Positions 38,301 to 50,000 of a stretch of 64,000 nt of DNA are shown one piece after another. Each line of letters starts with the position of its first letter. Position 1 is the first letter of the stretch. The translations under genes and the position numbers were made by a program. The notes beneath the pieces are model-generated. The model worked only from the letters and a program-made list of their open reading frames with translations. It did no database searches and had not been told where the DNA came from. The DNA lies in the NCBI RefSeq assembly GCF_905220415.1, contig NC_059537.1:4563622-4627621 (forward strand), written 5' to 3'. This DNA comes from Colias croceus (lineage: Eukaryota > Arthropoda > Insecta > Lepidoptera > Pieridae).

Positions 38301-38660
38301 ACACAGTATTAGACATACGTTTTGGACTCGTTGTGACATCCTAAACTTACCAGGTAAATCTTCAGGAATTTTCTTAACGCATACTAATATTCCAAATAGT
38401 GATTCGAAAAATATCATAATCAAGCCCCAATGCGTCATATATAGAAGGAACATTTCTCGAGGTCCCCAGAAGCAAACGACCGACCACGTAATAGTACACA
38501 CTGCCCATACAAATATCGGCACTCGCCAGAACAGCGGGGACACCCTTCCGGTCCACGACCTCGTGAACAGTTCCGGAGCCTCGTTTCCTTCCCTGAGCGC
38601 GGCGATACAGCATCCGAAAAAGTGATCTGGGGCATTTTTCTTCCAATTTTCTTTAGTCAT
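29374..38660 (-). CDS. R5: rolling stone-like multi-pass membrane protein
   Basis: Coding exons: 38660-38351, 37148-37050, about 33599-33404 and 29569-29374, predicted 266 aa, phases 1, 1, 2. The start is ATG 38660 (MTKENWKKN). Motifs: APELFTRSWTGRVSPLFW, YMTHWG, LPWYVRTYWVLYNI, FLITLFYW, MLHGANS and WGNPFIYPVIDW. The GGTD signature of the other members is replaced by EGHD, and exon 1 lacks the SDFY motif. The acceptor of exon 3 (tatag at 33600-33604) is chosen by phase; its pyrimidine tract is poor, so that border is the least certain. Introns are large: intron 2 holds a pogo-like transposon and intron 3 two retroposon tails. The gene is about 9.3 kb against 2.5-4.7 kb for R1 to R4. Confidence 0.85.
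30324..30544 (+). mobile_element. RTE-like retroposon 3' tail, copy 4
   Basis: Same subfamily as 2850-3079: GC-rich head, 'cccgcatagttcccgttcc', 'ttaatccaagttaccctcta', 'catccatacatccata', and an end in 'tttataatattagtagga'. It lies in intron 3 of R5, opposite to the gene. Confidence 0.75.
31879..32196 (+). mobile_element. Retroposon tail, third family
   Basis: GC-rich head 'ttccgcccgcgactccgtcc', then 'ggtataaaaagtatcctatt', 'agtttcatcgaaatcgaacc', a (cagacaga) run and a T-rich stretch. It is related in plan to the RTE-like tails but distinct in sequence. In intron 3 of R5. Confidence 0.65.
34830..36765 (+). mobile_element. Pogo/Tigger-like DNA transposon
   Basis: The ends are inverted repeats of GGGGAGACCGGGGATGGTTG (34830 onward, 36765 backward). 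TA precedes the left end, while AT follows the right end, so the TA duplication is only partly kept. Subterminal copies of a GGTAG/GGTTGAC-type motif occur near both ends (for example 35220-35250 and 36520-36580). It encodes a broken transposase. It is inserted in intron 2 of R5, opposite in strand to the gene. Confidence 0.85.
35480..36446 (+). pseudogene. Pogo-like transposase, disrupted
   Basis: The first block (35480-35708) has a helix-turn-helix start (IP.KTLHRYV just upstream) and a CENP-B-like region. A poly-A run at 35694-35709 shifts the frame. The second block (to 36278) carries the DDE catalytic domain: DIWNVDETG with the first Asp, VAISALGNMVPPFFVFPRG, and LLLLDNHDSHL with the second Asp. 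A TAA stop at 36276-36278 interrupts it. The frame then continues (FPPHCRHKLQPLDRSVYGPL) to 36446, where it ends early. With a frameshift, a stop and a short C-terminus it is very unlikely to be active. The family is Tc1/mariner-pogo (jerky/Tigger type). Confidence 0.85.
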
Positions 38661-41600
38661 TGTGGACTCTATTGTGTGTTCCTAGTACAAAGTATACGTC
38701 AGTTTTTGCGCCGATTTGTTTGACTAACCTTCTATTGGTATGCTTTAGCTGTGAACAAATAACGAAATATTAGTCATTGTTAGCTCTCGTACCCTAACCG
38801 GTGTGAAATGCAACTCTAATTGATCACAAAGGTTTCAAATCGATGCAGACTATATGATCGAAATGTTTATAGAATGTATTATTTGACCCTGAATGATTGA
38901 AGGTCTAGAGCGTATCGTTCAAGTTACTTCGATTTGGCAATAGCTGCAACTTTTGGATCTAATAACTATGTATTAGAGTTGTTACGTAAACTCATTTATT
39001 CCGTTTTAAAAGTCAAGGGTACTAAAATTAATTATAATTGTATAAAATTATACTGTTTATGTTTGGATTTTGCCAACAATAGATTTATATTATTAGATAT
39101 TTTTTATTCATATAGAACTCCAATACAACGTAGATAGATATTTCTAATACTTATTTTATTAAGATATCATAACAGTTTATTGATAACTCAAGTGAAAATC
39201 AGTTTTCACCTCCTTAAATTTTCTCTTACAATTCGTCGTTAATGAATAGGAAGTTAAACTTAGTACGTATTAAACAATACTTTAAACAGGTGTAAAGTGA
39301 GTCACAATTTTATTTGAATAAAAGTGTTACATATGTTTGTTCTTTGATAATAAAATAACTAGTATTTTAAGTGGCATAAGCCGTAAGGTAAGTACCGTTT
39401 AAGTTTGTGTGTGCTGTCTACTTAATTTCTACAGAATTATTTTAACGTCAGGGTACTTTGTAGTCGGGAGGAAAATTTTACGGTTCTCACAAAGGGTTGT
39501 TACTAACAAAAATAATGATATTTTCTAAATATTCTTTTAAATAAGTTTATTCGCTGCAATAATAAAAAAATCAGAAGCGAAATAGTTTCTTGAAGTTCAT
39601 TCATTCCTTGACGTAATGTTTTTCTCGTGTTATGATTATTCATCTATGTAAATATTAAAAGCAGGCCATTATGAGTTTTTTTTAATACTATACGATTGAC
39701 TCATTGTTTTCATTGCTCTATTTCAATGACAATAGACCACACTTAACCATTTAAAACGCTCAATGAATAAATTCAAGTTCATCGAGTTTTAATGCGTTTT
39801 TTCCTAAATGTTTTTTTTATTTTACGAAAATATTTATTAGCTGTATCTTATTTAAATATAAACTAGACAAGAGAACTTCATTCGCACTAAATTGTTTTTT
39901 TGTGGGCACCATATAACTTAAAATTTGAACATGTGTCCAGTCCATGTCACAGTTTATATCTAGATTTTAAATACCGATCAAAACAAGCAAACAGATCGAC
40001 AGATGGAAATATGGATAGAGCATTACCGATAAGAAAGACAAGGAAGAGAAAGTCACGTTTCCAAAAGAAGAACCAATTAGAACCTTATCTTACTTACCTT
40101 GAGTTACACCGAATACTTAACCAATTTTTAATTTACTTATCGTCTATGAATGCATAATATAATATCCAATTGCAATCAGCACGTATAGGTACGTAACAAA
40201 TATGGCCGTTAATGCATCGTGCGTATACTTCATTATCTCTGCAGCAAACCTTACCGACTGGGTAAGGTCACAGCATTTTCCTCGTTTTCTACAGCCATGA
40301 TCAATTCCTGTGTTGGATCGGCACCGGCACGCGAAGCATCAAGGGAAACGATATAGGAAACTGTCGTAATTGTAATACGAAAGATAGCCCGCTTACTTAC
40401 GAAAAACAATCCGCTACACAATAGTGATATGTGCAATCCTCATTTTTGTTTTGACGGAGTTGAAATGTTTCCGATGGATTTAATATTTTGTTTGGTAACG
40501 TAAGTAAAGTAAGTATTTAATAGAAGAATAACAAACTACTAAGAATCGTTAAGAGCCCTATATTTTGTGAAATGAAAAAAGAAAAGAATCAGTGTTCAAT
40601 AAAAATAACATTTTTAACATAAACATTAAAATAATTTCTCACCGTGTTATTTTAAATATACGATAAGGAAGGTCAAGATTGTTTACAAAATAAACAAACT
40701 TTACCACACGTTGAAGTATCTTTATCGTAATTCGTAATACAATTTTTTCTATGCACGTTTCGTTTCTGTTTCTATTAATAGTTTTGCATTTGGCGCGAGA
40801 TCAAATTTTATAATTATGCTCACATTTATCAAACAAAGCGATTGCACTGTTTTATTTTAATTTAATTTGTTTATGTATCAGTAAAATCAAGTAATAATAA
40901 TAAAATATAGTATTATAAAACTATAGGTAGAGCTCTCCGCGCTCTCCTTGTTGAAACAATATCGCTCCATAACGACTGAACGGACTCTCACGTGGTTTTC
41001 GAAATTTTTCAAATTAGTTTGTTTAGCTAATTTATATTAGTAATTCACTGTTATTACTCCTGAACGGATGATTCGATTTTGATTTTGTTTGTTGTTTGTT
41101 TGATCTATTTGTTTTAACGATGAAGTCGGAAATGTTATTTGCTATGTTTGATGAAAATCGGTTAAACACAGCTGCAGTTATGGCCTGTTTCTCTCATCTT
41201 GCTCGATATGGGTTTCAAATGAAAAAGTAGTCATAATTTTCATGGCGTTAGAGGTGTTTTCAATTCTGATAGAAAAAGCCCTGATTTTTGCGGTATGTTT
41301 TTTATTGGTTTTGTTGATGATTTAATCAATAAAACATATAAATATTTTGACCCCTACTTGGACCAGAGGTCCTGCAGGTCGGTCCGCTCCTTCATAATAG
41401 TACCTAATTCACCACTAAAAATAGGTAACAATATAAATAATGTACTTTTTGAACATTTGGAATAAATACAACCATAAATACTTATCTCTGGAAGATTTTC
41501 AAGGGCACAATTGGTGATTCAAATGATATATAGGACGTCTATCGATTTCGGTAAGCCAGTGTTTTTGTGCCAATTTTAGAGCTTTCTTATTTTTGTTTAT

Positions 41601-42990
41601 CACGTCATCATTTCATATAAATTAATTATTTTATCTATAGGTACCTATTTTCCAAAGACGTCACTAATATTAATTTATTCAAGCAATATGGGTTTTTCTA
41701 TAATTAAAGTTGAACATAAGTTTTTCTGCGAATAACAAGAACACGTACAAAAAAGAAAGAGGCATTATAATTGATGGAAGTTAACGATGACATTATAAAA
41801 TGTTATACTTTGTTCTTTTTCTTCTTATAAACTTGAAAAACAAGAACGCATTCAAGATATTCACGACTGTGCATATTTTCTTCCGCATTAATGTAGGTAT
41901 TGACTAGGTAGTTATAAATATTTATTATTTACATATATTTAGTACTGTTTTATAAATAAATATTCTAAATGTTATCTTAAACCATATTATTATATTAATA
42001 TGCGATATAAATTTTAAGAAATAAGTATAAATAAATTAAGATGTTTTTTGTACTTACCCTATTTAAAATATTGGGGCGATAGCGAAAGTATATATATTAA
42101 TGCATTATTTAATTATTATTGTAAACTAAGAAGAGCTTTATGTGTCTTCATTATTATTTAAAAAAACATTTCAGACATTATCACTGATATTTTTATTTTT
42201 CCATTATCTCACGAAACAACAAAATATTCTGACTTAATTCGAATTTCAAATTCGTTTGTTTTTCAAATAATTGAAGTGTGTAGAAAAGCGCGCCACAACG
42301 ATAAATTACTCCTCGTATTTTATCTGTGGCCAGTGCGCTTACACGTCATGCGCATATTTCTGCGCGCGACCAACTAATCATTGTATGATACGGTTTGCGG
42401 AGTTCATACTCTAGTGATGACGGCCAGCAATTCTGGCGCTCAAGGTTCTAAAAAGGCGCCTTTTTCCATTTACTAATACCATTTCCATACGAATCAAAGG
42501 TGCTCCCACGTACCTATATTGCTCTAATCTATTGTAATGAAATCAGCCATTGTTTGCCTATCAAAAAATAAATCAGGATTGCTAATAATGGCAAACCTTT
42601 GGCCAAGTTGCATTCTTTAAGGAACCATTCATTTCCACTTATGTGACTAATAGATAATAATTAAAATAATTTTTGTTAAAATACCTCTATTGTGCGACAG
42701 AAAAGGATTTGAAAGTTTATTTGAATGAGAATCATAATGCATAATCTCTACACGATGTGTTGAGTTTGATGCAGTTATAGAAATAATTTATGAATAGGTA
42801 CTTCTTCAAAACGGACAAAATATGTTAATCTGTGACCAAGGGAATTCATTTCACAATCCATGGTAAACATAATTCACAAAAATCAATCATTTTCATTTTT
42901 CTCAATAATTTTATTTAGTAAATTTACTTTCTTAGAACTGTGCCTAAGATTCAAGGTGCCTGATTTAATAAGAGCAAATAAGACGAAAAG

Positions 42991-43048
42991 CGTATGTTAT
43001 TTTATCTTTTTAAAGGAGTAATCCTTTAAAAAGATAAAATAACATACG
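42991..43048. repeat. Perfect 27-bp inverted repeat with 4-nt loop
   Basis: The left arm 42991-43017 is the exact reverse complement of 43022-43048; the loop is gtaa. It would form a perfect hairpin in RNA or a cruciform in DNA. Confidence 0.95.
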
Positions 43049-44139
43049 GTGTGTCATATCTTTTCTAGAAATGATCCAATGAAAATGGGTATCCGGTCAG
43101 GTAAGCTATTTTGAAACTTTGGGTTTAATTTTTATACAAGTCAATACCGTATTACCGTAGTTTTATATCCGCTTATCGCCAATATAAGCAGGCAAGACAA
43201 AAAAAAAAACCTAGGTATGCAGCTTTATTAAGAATGTATATTGTATATTTTGTTTTCATTTTTATATGTATAGGCGCATGTTCAAATTTCATTCAATAGC
43301 TAATAAGCTTATTATAGCTCGCGGCATTGTTCGCGTGATAAAAAAAAAAAAACAGTTGTCAAATATTGAACACAGCGCCATATATCGGAATTTTTATATT
43401 TCAATGCACTTATGTGATTCAAATGCACATCATAAAATTCATAATCGTAAAAAGTACATACCTAGCTCACTCTCTATCCTCCAAACGTCCATGTATAAAG
43501 AACTATGTCATAATATATAATAGTTCCGTTGTGACGGGAAAGAAGGACAAACAAACAAACTTTATAATATTCTAGCGCTTAAAAGAATTGTTCAGATTCC
43601 CATTGAAATTGTTTAATTGTTTAATTTTGACGATGGCAAGTGTACCTAGTGGACAAAAACTTGAGTGTATAAAATTTTGTCAAGTAAATAAAAATGGGTA
43701 AATAAGTACACTCAATATTACTTAGTAATTTAATTTTAATAGTAATATAGAAAATCACATGAGAGCGTCCAACAAGTCTCTGGCGATTATACAAGCTGAT
43801 TATAATATTAAACTTAATTCATAAAATGGCAATACAAGATTAAATTATAGTTAACACAATCATCATACTAAAAATCAATCACAGAGTTGTGCCTTTAAAT
43901 AGGTACTCATTCAGGCTAGGAACAATTCAAATGCTATGTCTACAAATTATAATAAATTAATTGAAATCAATATATAAATAGAAAAGCTTTTCAAGCTCAC
44001 AAGGTTGTTATAATACGTTCCATCTTTTCCCAAGTTGAGTAAATTAATTACATTTATTTAAAAAATAATAAATGATAGTGTTTTGTTAGATATATATGAC
44101 ACAGTTATAATCATTGTTTAAAAAATGTGTGCGTGTACT

Positions 44140-44330
44140 AGTGTACACACGTAAGGAGTGAAACTTCTTTATGACCAACTTTACAGAAATACATTGAATC
44201 ACGCGTGGTAGGAATAAGAAAAAAGATGGCGCGTATTGGAAAAATGTCACGCGTAGCGAAAAAATGCTACACTAAATATTTTTCCATACACATATAAAGA
44301 AATTTCACTTCAAAAATATAAATTGTTTGT
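44140..44330 (+). repeat. Candidate interspersed repeat
   Basis: 'acgtaaggagtgaaacttct' followed by 'aatcacgcgtgg' and 'aaaaagatggcgcg' resembles a repeat I associate with Lepidoptera. There is no second copy in the window, so the call is from memory only. Confidence 0.3.
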
Positions 44331-45300
44331 TATTGGAAATAATTTTTTGGCTTTGCCTAATAAATTTCGCTAAGATTTATATTGAGTGACTGTTATTATT
44401 AAATGCCACAAAACAGGTGATAATTTTTAGATAAAATTTCCGACTTGATATCGGAAATGTGTAATAAAAAAAAGCTCAAAGCGCTTTTCGGGCTTTCACC
44501 TCATTTATATTAGGCAAATATATGACGAACATGTTCTTTTTTTTCTAAGATAATTAATAATTACAAAATTGATTCAAACATACTTTTACTATCTAATCTT
44601 AATTTTCTAAAAATTAAAAAAAAAATTACCACCCATTTTGTTAATATATGAACAATTGACTTGTTACAAAAATTCTAAGTTAATCCACATTTTATACACC
44701 AAATTATAGACATTTTATGTTTATTTCATGATTTTAATAACAACAATTCAATATTAAGCTTTACTACACTAAACATACGATTCAATTTCCCTAAACACTT
44801 CATACAATTACTTTTCACAACGTCATTTACAACTATAACAGTCCGCTTTGAGCTGCATACAACTAGTTACAATTATTATTATACTGAAACGGCACTAGCA
44901 TTGTGTAATCTAAATTAATACTTAATATTAACACGTGATGGCCGCTAATTGCAGAATAAATAATTTTCAGAGGGCCGAATAAAAGTAAAATTATATGCAA
45001 GAAGATATCTGTTTTTGTACTTTCGTTTTAAATGCATTCAATAAAATAAAATTAATCGATCTTAAAACATCTGCCTTATAAAAAAAAGGAAAAGTGTCTT
45101 ACACTTTGGTATAAGTTGGATATAAGGTGTTTAATAATTTGTTTATAATCGTATTACCACAGATAACCAAAAATTTACTACGTAATGGTAATACGTAGGA
45201 AAACCTATGACGGTAATTCACGATTTATTATTTAGTGTTGAAAACTTACCGCTTTTGAGATTCAATGCAGATTTGTGGACAAATGGACAAATAGTCTAGT

Positions 45301-45312
45301 AAATGTAATTGA
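45301..45312 (+). repeat. Left target-site duplication of the LINE
   Basis: AAATGTAATTGA, repeated exactly at 50951-50962 after the poly(A) tail. Confidence 0.85.
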
Positions 45313-45535
45313 GAAAGCGCGGGAAACTTCGAACGAGGCGGGAGCGTGTTTTAAATTTTAATTTTAAATTAAACTTAATTTTATGATCAGAGGAGTAATT
45401 TGTTGTAAATATTATAGTATTTAGTGTAAATAGTTATAGTTTTATATTATATTGGTAAGTTTTATTGTTAATATTATTTTTAATAGGTACCTATGTAAAT
45501 TGTATATTTCAATTGAGTCTCCTTCATAGAAATCT

Positions 45536-47008
45536 ATGAAGGATCCTCCTGATCCTTTGAATGAGGGATCAGGTCTGGGACCTGGTCCCTCCGTCGCTAG
45601 CTATGTAACAATATGTAGCAATGATGACAATTTCGATAAAGATCTACTTGATTGGGAACAAGAAGGTAATAGAAAGAGGAAGCGTGGTAAAAATATAAAT
45701 ACTATTAATAGCCTAGAGAATTTAGATAGTGGTCGCCAGAGTGTTAACTCTAATAGCAACTCTGTATCAGCTAAGGAAAATATTTCAATTGATTTACAGT
45801 CTAATTCTTTAATTAGAAATATATACACTGAACATGACTCTTTTCCATTTGTTGTTCATGTACAAAGATGTGAATCATCACCCGGTGATGGCTCTACGTT
45901 GCATCCAATTACATTTGGCAATTTTTTGAAAAAAAATAGTTTTAAAAATATTGTAGCAGGCAGTGTCAAAAGAATAGGCAGGAATAGATGCGTTGTTGCT
46001 TTTTCAACTGCTCATGATGCTAACACATTTATTAATAATAAAGCCTTAGAAACATTCAATCTAAGAGCAAAAATACCATCCTTCCATGTTTCTCGGATAG
46101 GCTTAGTAAGAGGCATTCCATCAGAATGGTCTCCGGAAGAAATTAAAGAAAATATAGTTGTTCCTAATGGATGTGGCTCTATAATAAAAGTACGCAGAAT
46201 TAATTATAAAGTTATTATTGATGGTACAGTTACATGGAAGCCTTCACAATCTGTAATATTAACTTTTGATGGGCAAACACTCCCGTCAAGAATATTTATT
46301 TGTTATAATTCTTTACCTGTAGAGCTATATATATTTCCAACCATTCAGTGTTATAATTGCTGTAGGTATGGTCACACAAAATCAATTTGTAGATCCAAGC
46401 CCCGTTGCTATAAATGCGGGCAAGATCATAGTGGTGAAACTTGCAATGTTGAAGAGGATGGTGCATCATGTATAATGTGTTCTGGTTTACATTTTGCAAA
46501 TAATAAAAACTGTCCTGAATATAATCGTCAGAAACTAATTAAACTTACTATGGCTCAGAAGAACTTGTCATATGGAGAGGCACTTAAATTACACCCACAG
46601 GTAAAAAAACCTTATGCCGAAGTGCTTAACAATCCAACATTGCAAGTCTCACCAAAGCATAGTTTACAAAATTCAAATATAAATACATCTCATAAAAAGA
46701 CTGTTTTTAAAAAACAACGTTCGCCACCAAAAAGTAGCCAAGGCTATGATAGAGCTGCTCATGAAGCTTTAATTAAAGAATGTCAAATGCCTACACCTGA
46801 CAATGGGTGTGCCTACAAGATATCTCCATCTAATGATACTCAAAATGGTGCTATAATGGAAATTTTACTCGCTTTAATCAATTTATTACAACAAAGTAAG
46901 ACATTAAGACCGTCCAACGTTGCTTTACTTAATAAAATTATTAATAACACAATAAAAAACAATGGCTTCGAACATAATACATTGGAATTGCAGGAGCATT
47001 CTGCCTAA
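45536..47008 (+). CDS. LINE ORF1, gag-like nucleic-acid-binding protein
   Basis: 490 aa. The N-terminal third is polar and low in complexity (N, S and K rich). Near residues 265-325 are three zinc knuckles: CYNCCRYGHTKSIC, CYKCGQDHSGETC and CIMCSGLHFANNKNC (C-x2-C-x3/4-H-x4/6-C). Such proteins bind the element's RNA in a cytoplasmic particle and act as nucleic-acid chaperones. The start is the ATG at 45536, the first in frame. The end overlaps ORF2 by 47 nt in another frame, so ORF2 is probably translated by reinitiation or a similar mechanism. No internal stop or frameshift. Confidence 0.92.
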   Translation: MKDPPDPLNEGSGLGPGPSVASYVTICSNDDNFDKDLLDWEQEGNRKRKRGKNINTINSLENLDSGRQSVNSNSNSVSAKENISIDLQSNSLIRNIYTEHDSFPFVVHVQRCESSPGDGSTLHPITFGNFLKKNSFKNIVAGSVKRIGRNRCVVAFSTAHDANTFINNKALETFNLRAKIPSFHVSRIGLVRGIPSEWSPEEIKENIVVPNGCGSIIKVRRINYKVIIDGTVTWKPSQSVILTFDGQTLPSRIFICYNSLPVELYIFPTIQCYNCCRYGHTKSICRSKPRCYKCGQDHSGETCNVEEDGASCIMCSGLHFANNKNCPEYNRQKLIKLTMAQKNLSYGEALKLHPQVKKPYAEVLNNPTLQVSPKHSLQNSNINTSHKKTVFKKQRSPPKSSQGYDRAAHEALIKECQMPTPDNGCAYKISPSNDTQNGAIMEILLALINLLQQSKTLRPSNVALLNKIINNTIKNNGFEHNTLELQEHSA

Positions 47009-50000
47009 AAAATCTGAATTAATTTATATCATTAATAAATATACTCCATTAGTAATCTCACTAAACGAGACTTGGTTAAAATCATATTTAAATTTTCGTA
47101 TTCCCGGTTACATTTGTTTGAGGGATGATAGAACTGACGGATACGGCGGTGTTGCAATTTTAGTTAAAAATACTCTTACTTTCAAAAAATTACAACTTTT
47201 CCAACATACCGATAAAAGTTTCAATATTGTCGGAATAAGACTTAATAATACAATTTCCATTGTTTCCATTTATATTCCTCAGTTTTCGAATTTAATTAAG
47301 CATGATATACAACATATTTTTTCCACACTTGAAGAACCCTATATAATCTTAGGTGATTTTAATTGCCATCACCAATCTTGGGGATGTAGTATATCGAATT
47401 CAAATGGAGTACAATTACTAGAGCTGATCGACAATAACAATTTATGTGTAATAAATTCAGGGGAGCCGACACGACGCACTCATGTGAATGAGAACTTGAG
47501 TGCAGTAGATCTAACAATTTGTACATCGGATGTAGCTTCATGTTCATCTTGGAGTCCCTTACCGTATACGTTTGGTAGTGACCATTTTCCTATTTTAATT
47601 ACTTTGCCGTTCAAAAATAATCAAAATTATAAACAAAGTTCACGTTTCAAATATAGACTGCAAAATGTAGATTGGGACAAATATAAAAATACAATTGAAA
47701 ATGAAGTAAGGAAACTTCCTGATGTAAATATCACTAATGGAATAAAATGCTCGGAAGCGTTGGCAAAAACGATTTTGCAAGTTGCTGAGGAGCTATTCCC
47801 CGTTAAATCGACCTCAAACACGCTCATGTCTTCTCCACCTTGGTGGGATAAGGATTGTACAGAAGCGATTAAGAAACGAAAACTGGAAGAAAAGAGATAT
47901 GCTGAGAATATGTCCACGGAGAATTACAATAATCTGATTGCTACAATAAAGACAACACGATCACTACTCAAGAGAAAAAAACAAGAAGGGTGGAAATCTT
48001 TTTGCACATCCATTTCACCGAATACTTGTCCCTCTCAAGTGTGGAAAAATTTAAAACGCTTCAGGTCAGCATTTGCTGAGCAACCATATAGATTTCCGGA
48101 GTCATTGGCTCATGATTTTATGCAAAATATAGCTCCCAATACAGTTCCAGAGAATAATATATTACCCGTGACTTCTGTTTCATTTGATCACAACTACTTT
48201 CGCATTGATTCCTTTTTTTCTCTATATGAGTTGAAAGGAGTACTGTCAAATGTAAAGGATTCCACCCCCGGCCTGGATGGTATACCTTATTCTTTCTTAA
48301 AAAACCTCGGAGATACTGCATTACAATACTATCTTGACATAATAAATAATATAATGATTAACGGAAATATTCCATCCGAGTGGAAGACACAAGAAATTAT
48401 ACCTATACTCAAACCAAATAAACCAGCTGACGAGCTCTCATCCTATAGACCGGTAGCTTTGTCATGCGTTTTATTAAAGGTAGCAGAACATTTGGTGAAA
48501 AATCGTTTAGAGTGGCACATCGAGCATCACGATTGCCTATCAAACAGTCAGTTTGGTTTTAGAAAAGCAAAAAGTACAATAGACAGCATAGGCATTCTCA
48601 CAACAGACATACGTTTAGCCTTCTCGAACAACAAGTACTTAGTAGCTACTTTTCTTGATATTTCATCTGCCTATGATAATGTAATTATATCTATCCTCAA
48701 TCAAAAACTTTTTAAATTAAATGTTCCTTGTATACTAATCAATTTCATAATAAACTCATTAGTGGACAGAACTATATGTTTAAATTTAAATGAATCAGAA
48801 AACATTTCACGTAAGATTCACAAAGGACTTCCGCAAGGTTCTGTACTTAGTCCTCTGCTGTATAACATTTATACTTATGATTTGGAAAAGTCACTGAATG
48901 ATACTGTAAAAATTCTGCAATATGCCGATGATATTGTTATGTATAGTGTAAATAATAGCTTAGAAGAAGCATGCAATTGTTTAAATAACAATCTAAACAA
49001 ACTTAGTATGTGGCTTAAAGATAATGGTCTTGACTTGTCAGTAGAAAAAAGCTCTGTTGTAGTTTTTTCTCGAAAAAGGTCTTTGCCTCAAGTAGATGTA
49101 AGCTATAATGGTAGTATTTTTCCCATTAAAAATGAAGCAAAATTTTTAGGAATAACATTAGATAGTAATTTAACAGGAATACCTCACATTGATTTTGTAT
49201 CGGCTAAATGTGAGCGTATTTTAAATATAATAAGGTGCTTATCTGGCGTGTGGTGGGGTGCACACCCTTTTTGTCTCAAACTAATTTACAATGCTCTAAT
49301 AAGAAGCAGTCTAGATTACGGAATGTTTTTGTTGGAAGGTGGTAACGTTAGTGCCTTTAGAAAACTTGATAAGATTCAAGCGAAGGCCATTCGAATAGTT
49401 GTTGGAGCTATGAAATCTAGTCCCAATAACGCACTTCAAGTTGAGTGTTGTGACGCTCCGCTTCATCTAAGACGACAGTTTTTATCCGATAGATTTCTTT
49501 TCCGAGCGCTGCAATTTTCCAACCATCCCTTATTTCATAAATTGAAGGACTTGAATGAATATATATTAACATCTACGTATTGGCGCTCTAAAAAAGTTCC
49601 ATGTCTGATCGAAAGTTTCCGTAGAGTCACATCCATTACAACACGTATACATCGATCTCCACGCTTATCATTGTTTAGTCACAGTTATGATAATTTGTTA
49701 ACATATCCAGACATTAAGTACGATATAGGAATCATCAAGAATGATCCTCTAGCCAACCTTAATTTTAATACAAAAGTAAATAAGGAATGGAAAGATTGGA
49801 ACCTCATTTTTACTGATGCATCTAAGACGTCTTTGTCTGGGTGCACTGGAATAGGCATATACCATACACAATACAAAATTATTCAAAAAATAAAATTACC
49901 ACCTCAAGCATCAGTATTTACTGGTGAATGTTTGGGCATTTTGAAAGCAATTGAATATATATTATTAGCGAAGTTAGCACGAACTGTTATTTTTACTGAT

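Larger units (their letters stand above)
38661..45300. other. R5 upstream spacer
   Basis: 6.6 kb without a convincing gene. It contains a perfect 27-bp inverted repeat (42991-43048), a GC-richer island at about 42285-42430, a candidate repeat at about 44140-44330, and an isolated GC-richer - strand ORF (40251-40436) of unknown meaning. No additional rolling stone-like exon was found here. Confidence 0.45.

Noticed and set aside
40251..40436. Isolated - strand ORF with a GC-richer stretch, possible first exon of R5
   Set aside because: A donor-like GTAAGG lies at its end, but splicing it to acceptors just upstream of the R5 ATG gives stops in frame, and it has no family motif.
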